Source of the DNA: JAZKFT01 sp040386335
GTDB lineage: Bacteria; Bacteroidota; Bacteroidia; Chitinophagales; Chitinophagaceae
Direction of reading: 5' to 3'
Length of the DNA: 64,000 nucleotides
NCBI GenBank assembly: GCA_040386335.1
Contig: JAZKFT010000041.1
Coordinates: 22,994-86,993, forward strand
Under the pieces are notes generated by a model, which made no database searches, had not been told where the DNA came from, and worked only from the letters and a program-made list of their open reading frames with translations. Every line of letters begins with the position of its first letter. Within the stretch, counting starts at the first letter, position 1. Made by a program: the position numbers and the translations under genes. This document shows positions 58,893 to 64,000 of the stretch, piece by piece.

Positions 58893-61800
58893 TTACGGCA
58901 GCTGTTGAAGGAACAGGTCGTAATTAATATTGAGGGTGCTGTTGAGCAGGTATCCGAGAACAAGGCTTTGCAGGATGGTGCGGTCGTTTGCCGCTCCCTG
59001 GTATTTGGCTTTACTATCCAAATTAATATCCCCTTTAAAATAACCGAACGCCAGGTCGTAATTAATATTGAGTGAGACGTTGCTCGGGAAGTTGATCACA
59101 TCAGATTGAATCAATGTACGGTCGTTGGTACCGCCCTGGTATTTTACTTTATTGTCAGTATTTGCATTGCCTGCCCATAGTGCTTTATACGTGGTATTGG
59201 TCATGGTATTGGTTACCAGTGCCATCTCCAGTCCATCATATTGCGGCGTAGCCGGGTCATGCCATACCTGCGCATCGGTCATGGTAGTAAAGTCTACCAC
59301 GCTGCTGCAGTTGAAGGTGGTTGCAGGTTTAGGTAATGCTGTCATTGCACCCAGGTGGTTGCGGTGACGTATCGCCACATAGTAATCATCGTTTAACAAT
59401 GAAGGAAAGCGGATACAGCTACTGCCATCGATATCCACTACGGTACCATCCTGTTGCACGATCGCCGAGCGGGTGCCCAATATTGTTGAAGAATTATTCT
59501 TATCCCTGAGCTCGATAAAAACCCAATCTACGGCAGAGGTGCTGGTTCCGCTGCGGTCAGCAAACATGGTGGAAGGACTGATCACCGTTTGATAATCCGG
59601 GTTGGTACCATCACCCACTTTGGTAAACAAGTCTGAGTAATCTGAATTTAGAGTATAAGGGTCCGCATCAGGTATATACCGGGTACCGAGCACACTGGCA
59701 TAGGTACTGCTGCGCAAGTTGTCACGCATGGTGGTTTCCAGGCCGGGCTCATTGCCCAGAACAGCACCTTGCAACAAAACTTTCACTTGTAGGGTAACGC
59801 TGGGCAAACCAAGGTTCAACGTTGCAGTACCTGTATTGGTACTTAACTGACCGGCAGCATCACGTGCCCTGAATGTAAATACGACACTGGTTGCACCAGT
59901 CGCTGCAGGATCAGCAGTTATTGTTACTGTAGGATTACCATTGGCATCCGTTGGTATATTTAAAGCAAGTAAGGCTGTTACATTAGCAGGTGTACCGCTA
60001 TTATAGGTGATACCATTAATGACAACACTGGTAGCTCCTGTGGGGAAGGCAGTAAGCCTGATACCGGTTACACCCAGCGGTGAGGCTGTAGGGTCGGTAC
60101 TATTGGCAATACTGGTAAATGTATTGGCAGGTACGGTTACCTGAACTGTTCCGTTAGGGTTCACAGCACTGTTGGAACCGCTGCCAGCAGTTGGGGGTTG
60201 CTCAACAGCAAAGTTTTGATTGGCAACATTACCGGTTGGCGTAACAGATATAATACCAGTTTGGTTGGCAGTATTTGCCACACCAGCCAGGTTTACACCC
60301 GTATTCACCCAGCCTGTTGGTAACGATGCAGCAGGTGCAGCAGCACCCGGCAGCACACCGGCCGTATTACTGATACGAACCGTATAAGCAGTACCACTCA
60401 CAGCATTGATAAGGGAATAAGCACCGGTAGTACCATTCACATCAGAACTGCTCACCACATTACTGCTGCCATCCACCAGGTAGGCGGTTAAAGTGGCCGA
60501 ACCAGCTTCAGAACCGAGGGCTTCTGCACCATCAACGGTGGCTGAGCCATTAACATCGTTCCAAACGTTACCACTTATGGTTAAAGCTGTCAGGTTCAGC
60601 GTGGCTGTACCAGGTGTACCTGCCGGACTTAACTGACCGGCAGCATCACGTGCCCTGAATGTAAAAATGACACTGGTTGCACCAGTCGCTGCAGGATCAG
60701 CAGTTATTGTTACTGTAGGATTANNNNNNNNNNNNNNNNNNNNNNNNNNNNNNNNNNNNNNNNNNNNNNNNNNNNNNNNNNNNNNNNNNNNNNNNNNNNN
60801 NNNNNNNNNNNNNNNNNNNNNNNGGTAAATGTATTGGCAGGTACGGTTACCTGAACTGTTCCGTTAGGGTTCACAGCACTGTTGGAACCGCTGCCAGCAG
60901 TGGGAGGTTGTTCAATAGCAAAATTTTGATTGGTGATATTGACAGAACCCGTGGTGAACGATATAATTCCTGTCTGGTTTGACGTGTTGGCCGTTCCACC
61001 CAGATTAACGCCCGTATGTACAAATCCTGCCGGGAGGGTCGCAGTCGTAAGATTGAGATTGCCTGCCTGGCTGGAACTGCTAAGAATAATCTTATAGACT
61101 GTCGATTGTGATACACCAGGAAAAGTATAAGTACCGCCGGGTTGTACCTGCACACTTTGAATCACATCGTTGGTTGCGGGATCCACCAGGTTTGCCCATA
61201 CACTGCCGTTGGTGATGAAAGGCTCTGCACCATCTTTTACAGCATTCCCATTTACATCGTTGAATACATTACCATCTATTGATATCGCAGCAGGACCGCC
61301 ACAATTAGCCGGTAGTGCACTTCCGTCAATGGTGCTTGTGAATGTAGATCCTGTTCCCCTAACGTCAAACCCATGTGCCACACCACCTACGGGCGGCGTA
61401 ACCGTGTTAACATCATAAAACCTGGCAGCGGTGTAAGACGCATTAATATTTAAAGTACTGACTCCATCCCGCAAATAAACCCTTCCAGAACCCGAAAACG
61501 TTTTATTGACAGTAAAATTACCGGTTGAACCCGAGGGGTTTTGTATATCAATCGTTCCATCGTTTGTACCTGCGCCAATGAAATCTACATTTCCTAAAAT
61601 CTTCACACATTCAAAATTTCTAAAAGTTTGCCCAAAACCTTTATCACCTACTTCCAGGCCACACGCATATGTTTGCGCTGCTCCGGTGAGTGTGGAACAC
61701 AATGTGGCAACTTGTCCGTTATTTTCGAAATCGCCGTGGTTATAAAACCTTCGCCGGATGGTGATAACACCTGTTGAAGTATTTAGTACCGCACCTCCGG

Positions 61801-62356
61801 AATTTTCAAAATTATTAAACGTTACTATGCCAGAATTCGTTAAACTTCCATTCGACAGATTAACATTAGGAGACGTATTGGAAATCAGGGTGCCACTATT
61901 AACTATCGACGAGGTAATTTGTATGGTGCTGGTGCTGGTTAAGGTATAGGTTCCTGCATTGTTAATCGCTAAGTTTTGGGAGAAAGAACTATTAGGGTCA
62001 GATACAGAACCTCCGGCGTTTACGTTTATATTTGAAACACCGGCATTTGCATTTATACCTCCCGTAAGTGTGAGGTTACCATTGATCAGGAGTGTTGTGG
62101 GCTGATCAAAAGTTAATCCGTTTTGAGACCACGTGATTCCGGGTGCAAGGCAAATACTGGTTCCCGTGCCACTAATGGTAATGGATAAATTAGTGGCATT
62201 ACCTGTAATACAAAGCCTTTGATTGTTAGTTAGGGAAAAGCTGGTAGCCCCTGATCCATTGTAAGTTATTGTACAACCGGTACATTGGCTAATAACCACA
62301 TTTGAAAAAAGGGTACATAAAGTAATAAGGAAAAAAAGCGAAAATTTAATTTTCAT
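58893..62356 (-). CDS. Large repeat surface protein interrupted by an assembly gap
   Basis: Two open frames (62356 to the gap; gap to 58893) belong to one gene. Signal peptide MKIKFSLFFLITLCTLFSNV, then a beta-helix-like region rich in N/G/T strands (residues ~25-330). An SdrD-like domain (SIDGNVFNDVNGNAVKDGA) and the Ig-like TAGSGSNSAVNPNG domain follow, then the 100-N gap. After the gap come a partial Ig unit, a second SdrD-like unit (ISGNVWNDVNGSATVDGAEA), another Ig unit and the shared C-terminal module with two dockerin-like loops ending FLQQLP. The frame differs across the gap only because the N count (100) is arbitrary. The short start codon near 60476 is not a real start; the frame is open from there up to the gap. 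Confidence 0.87.
60724..60823. other. Assembly gap (100 N)
   Basis: Exactly 100 N, the usual placeholder. The left flank ends in ..GATTA (codons for ..NPTV..) and the right flank begins with the codon for the last T of NTFT. One repeat unit at this point requires about 176 nt between these codons, so at least 76 nt, and perhaps additional 780-bp units, are missing. Confidence 0.97.
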
Positions 62357-62570
62357 AAATTAATTTTAGAAATAAAAAGGGAATGGTGTGAAAGTTGGAT
62401 TGTGTGACCTTGTAAAATAAGTGTGTTATATATTAAATATTATATGTTACTGTTTGTAACATGAAAAAGAAAATTCTGGTACTAATTAAAGTCTATAAAA
62501 ACTGGTTTACTATTCTTTTTGATTTAAAAATCATCCAATAATAAATGAATGCTGTGCGGAAAACATGAGA

Positions 62571-63911
62571 CTAACTTTTATTTTGTTTAGACAAAAAAAT
62601 TTTTTTTATATACAAATTGTTTGACCGGTTTATATCCACATACTTATTCTGCGGGTCTATTTGAATCAGGAGTAAGTAATAACCGGTTTTTAGCCTTTTT
62701 GGCAGTTGAATAAACTGGCCTTCGTACATCATACCATAGGTATCATATCCGCCTACAGATATACCCTGATTTTTTTCTTTGCAACTGGCATAATTTCCGA
62801 GACCGTAATTTGTTAAATTCTTTTCTCCCATTACTATTCCATTCATCAGACAAATACTATCCCGATTGCTACAAATTCCCGAATCAAAAAGACAGTAGCT
62901 TACTTTACGGCTCCTGGCAACTTCACGACGTTTTTTAATTGAGTAGCTTATGCTTTTCTTAAAATCTAATAGAATAAATTCTACCCAGTCATCTACATGG
63001 TAATGTTCATGACCAGGTTTAGTATCAAAATAGTTTGTCCCTGCAACCCGCTCAGTTGGCACTAATGTGTTCACGGACTTACGATATAACTTCTGAATTA
63101 AATTTTGTCTCGGATAACTGCCGTCAGGACACTTGGTTTTCCCGTCCGACACCAATTCGCCACCACAATGCCATTTACCGTCACCTTCAATTTCAAAAGG
63201 GCCTTCGCCGAGGTTGCCAATTGTAGCTGCAAACCGTAGTTGCCCGGGATAGTTAGGATCATTCCATTCGTATTCTTTTATCTGCTGATCCGTAAACACA
63301 GGTATAATCGCCAAATCCGGCTGTAGAATACTGTCTGTGCTTGTGCAAATACATGGCCCGGGATTTTCGAAAGAGCAAGGCCCCGAAACTAAACCGGGCA
63401 TTGGCTGACTGGAGAACTCAAGGCTAAAATCATATAATTTACCGGTTACTTCCGCTTTTAAATCCTGGACCAGCAGTGACCATTTACCATTAGGGTTTTG
63501 CCCGTTATTAATAAATTCCATCCTGCCGTCTGGTATAAATTCTCCTTCAAAGGGTGCATTTGCCTGATGTATATATCCATTGAAGCCATTAGATCTGAAA
63601 CAGGTTCCCTGTAAATCTCTGCCGCTGTCAGCCCCATTCCTGTTTGTAAGCCAGATGCTGTTCCCATCAGGAGAAAGTAACTGTATCTTTAAATCAGACA
63701 CCCTTTTATGTACCGCATTTATACAAATTCTGGATAAGCCAAAAGAGGTATCAATTTTTTTTGGTAAATTATTTACAACCACCGAAAAGGTATCATAATG
63801 CCCCACTTCTTTAAAATCCGCGATTTCGCTGCCTCTTGCAAAAAACGACTGGGAAAATGCCAAACTGTAGTTTATTAGTAAAATTGAGAGAAGTAGTAAC
63901 CTACAAACCAT
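62571..63911 (-). CDS. Secreted P-domain plus lysyl-oxidase-like protein
   Basis: A 446-residue exported protein with signal peptide (VCRLLLLSILLINYSLAF). Residues ~25-170: a proprotein-convertase P-domain (VHKRVSDLKIQLLSPDG, DLQGTCFRSNGFNGYI, NGKWSLLVQDLKAEVTG). Residues ~185-445: a lysyl-oxidase-like domain with DLAIIPVFTDQQIKEYEWN, the copper-site motif GHEHYHVDDWVEFILLD (HEHYH), SYCLFDSGICSN, QGISVGGYDTYGMMYEGQFI and a closing ..YYLLLIQIDPQNKYVD. Lysyl oxidases oxidise peptidyl lysine with copper and a quinone cofactor made from Lys/Tyr. Here the DTYGMMYEGQFI Tyr and conserved Cys make activity possible. Substrate unknown. The gene is the last in the window. Confidence 0.85.
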   Translation of the reverse strand: MVCRLLLLSILLINYSLAFSQSFFARGSEIADFKEVGHYDTFSVVVNNLPKKIDTSFGLSRICINAVHKRVSDLKIQLLSPDGNSIWLTNRNGADSGRDLQGTCFRSNGFNGYIHQANAPFEGEFIPDGRMEFINNGQNPNGKWSLLVQDLKAEVTGKLYDFSLEFSSQPMPGLVSGPCSFENPGPCICTSTDSILQPDLAIIPVFTDQQIKEYEWNDPNYPGQLRFAATIGNLGEGPFEIEGDGKWHCGGELVSDGKTKCPDGSYPRQNLIQKLYRKSVNTLVPTERVAGTNYFDTKPGHEHYHVDDWVEFILLDFKKSISYSIKKRREVARSRKVSYCLFDSGICSNRDSICLMNGIVMGEKNLTNYGLGNYASCKEKNQGISVGGYDTYGMMYEGQFIQLPKRLKTGYYLLLIQIDPQNKYVDINRSNNLYIKKIFLSKQNKS

Positions 63912-64000
63912 GGAATCATAGAATATATATAATAAATAAATATTGTTAAAAGTAATAGATTTACACTTTTAGGCATTGTAAAACAAATTGTTTGGTCAAT

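Noticed and set aside
58893..60476. A separate 527-residue protein starting near 60476
   Set aside because: The 'start' is a GTG inside a repeat unit and the same frame is open upstream to the assembly gap. It is the 3' part of the gene that begins at 62356.

Overview
The window looks like a draft-assembly piece of a Bacteroidota chromosome, most likely a Chitinophagaceae-like organism. The evidence is PorP/SprF, type IX secretion (T9SS) type A and type B sorting domains, a sigma-70/membrane-partner pair, a DAHP synthase fused to chorismate mutase, TAnnTTTG-type -7 promoter boxes and few Shine-Dalgarno sequences. There are no rRNA or tRNA genes, CRISPR arrays, transposases or phage genes. A run of 100 N at 60724-60823 marks a scaffold gap inside a repeat-rich gene.

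Layout. 0-2.3 kb: a surface protein with a type B sorting domain (5' end outside the window) and a PorP/SprF protein. 2.3-2.8 kb: non-coding, with degenerate repeats. 2.8-5.3 kb: three exported proteins, namely a small unknown, a tandem LCCL-domain protein and a HET-C-like protein. 5.4-11.9 kb: housekeeping and conserved unknown genes (type II NADH dehydrogenase, Smr protein, MlaE/MlaF-like transporter, HTH regulator). 12-18.3 kb: secreted or envelope proteins, including an NHL-repeat lipoprotein, three tandem paralogues with a shared C-terminal motif, a translationally coupled beta-barrel pair and a T9SS-domain relic. 18.3-25.4 kb: PLP enzyme, nucleotidyltransferase, an ECF sigma factor overlapping a membrane-anchored trypsin-like protease, a small lipoprotein and a DEAD-box helicase.

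25.6-35.3 kb is a co-directional aromatic amino acid locus: prephenate dehydratase, aminotransferase, prephenate dehydrogenase, DAHP synthase-chorismate mutase, aroB and aroA. Unexpected passengers sit between them: a 2OG-Fe(II) oxygenase, an ankyrin protein and a small unknown gene pair. It is preceded by what reads as a complete transcription attenuator. A 30-codon leader peptide has ten Phe/Tyr codons in twelve, followed by four RNA segments that can form mutually exclusive pause, antiterminator and terminator hairpins. I consider this the best-supported new regulatory element in the window.

35.3-44 kb: arginase-family enzyme, MazEF-like toxin-antitoxin pair, CrtA-like and FkbM-like proteins, S41 protease, malate dehydrogenase, AraC regulator and a VOC protein. 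44-62.4 kb is a surface-protein island. Three large exported proteins, one of 2929 residues with six near-identical 780-bp repeats, end in the same C-terminal module with two dockerin-like Ca-loop motifs. Each is followed by a GC-rich palindrome and then by an intact or decayed gene for a small T9SS-sorted protein. This looks like one two-gene cassette duplicated three times, and it may be a surface-assembly pair of cohesin/dockerin style; that function is only an inference. 62.5-63.9 kb: a secreted P-domain plus lysyl-oxidase-like protein.
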